Below are positions 63,851-64,000 of a stretch of 64,000 bases of DNA, in pieces. How positions within the stretch are numbered: the stretch's first letter is position 1; each line of letters opens with the position of its first letter. A program made the translations under genes and the position numbers. The stretch comes from Parvularculaceae bacterium (GTDB taxonomy: Bacteria; Pseudomonadota; Alphaproteobacteria; Caulobacterales; Parvularculaceae), in the NCBI GenBank assembly GCA_028284065.1, contig JANQSJ010000007.1:248001-312000 (forward strand), written 5' to 3'. The notes beneath the pieces are model-generated. The model searched no databases. It was given only the letters and a program-made list of their open reading frames with translations, and had not been told where the DNA came from.

Positions 63851-64000
63851 ATGACGCACGCTGATACGCATACGCACAACGCCGAACGACGCATTGTCGT
63901 CACCGGCGCAGCGGGTTTCATCGGACGACGCGTCGTCGCGGCGCGCCTGGACAATGGCGATGAGGTGGCGGCCATCGTGCGGCCGGGCGGCGCTGCGGAC
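63851..64000 (+). CDS. NAD-dependent epimerase/dehydratase (SDR), N-terminal part
   Basis: Only 50 residues are in the window. They begin MTHADTHTH and then IVVTGAAGFIGRRVVAARLDNGDEVAAIVRPGG, the extended-SDR nucleotide-binding motif (TGxxGxxG). It starts 15 bp after the Gfo/Idh/MocA stop, on the same strand. It continues beyond the right edge and probably works on a nucleotide sugar. Confidence 0.88.
   Translation, partial: MTHADTHTHNAERRIVVTGAAGFIGRRVVAARLDNGDEVAAIVRPGGAAD

Noticed and set aside
1..64000. CRISPR array or replication origin
   Set aside because: No regularly spaced short repeats with unique spacers were seen, and no cluster of DnaA-box-like sites. The only tandem arrays have contiguous units.

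Overview
The window is GC-rich (clearly above 60 percent by eye) chromosomal DNA from an alphaproteobacterium. The evidence is a MipZ-type division ATPase, DUF1467 and DUF1489 proteins, the mgtE/DUF1467/rnj/coaX/birA string directly downstream of a 14-gene nuo cluster, and a TatD/MBL/holB/tmk/dacA string. The gene set resembles the Parvularculales/Caulobacterales/Hyphomonadaceae side of the class. That placement is inference from gene content; no marker phylogeny was possible.

Layout. 1-9.2 kb: end of a lysoplasmalogenase-like gene, rpsI-rplM, a TIR-alpha/beta-hydrolase gene inserted next to a decayed copy of the neighbouring metallo-hydrolase gene, then MBL-tatD-holB-tmk-dacA and an RlpA lipoprotein. 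9.2-11 kb: tRNA-Ser(UGA) followed at once by a small accessory segment with lower GC, bounded by inverted repeats that are themselves flanked by direct repeats. 11-17 kb: LysR, BAAT-like hydrolase, AraC/hydrolase pair, a two-domain VOC protein and an exported MsrA. 17.2-21.1 kb: an FMN riboswitch with a terminator next to the start codon, controlling ribD-ribE-ribB-ribH-folE. 21.1-30.7 kb: mipZ, a PapD-like chaperone, a SPOR-like lipoprotein, panC, a membrane-anchored GH24 lysozyme, a proline-rich protein with a PEP-CTERM-like tail, and mgtE. 30.7-60.2 kb: rnj, coaX and birA, then all 14 subunits of respiratory complex I on the minus strand (nuoA at the right, nuoN at the left). 60.4-64 kb: a surface-polysaccharide locus (two glycosyltransferases, a Gfo/Idh/MocA oxidoreductase and the start of an epimerase).

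The complex I cluster is the backbone of the right half. Its gene order is conserved, but unrelated genes sit between the subunits at B/C, C/D, D/E, E/F, F/G and G/H; only nuoH to nuoN is uninterrupted by other genes. The most unusual items are the TIR-hydrolase (candidate NAD-cleaving defence effector), the DR-IR/IR-DR element beside tRNA-Ser, two adjacent tandem arrays (103-bp and 97-bp units) inside the nuo cluster, a histidine-rich loop in NuoL and an HU protein with a histone-H1-like tail.
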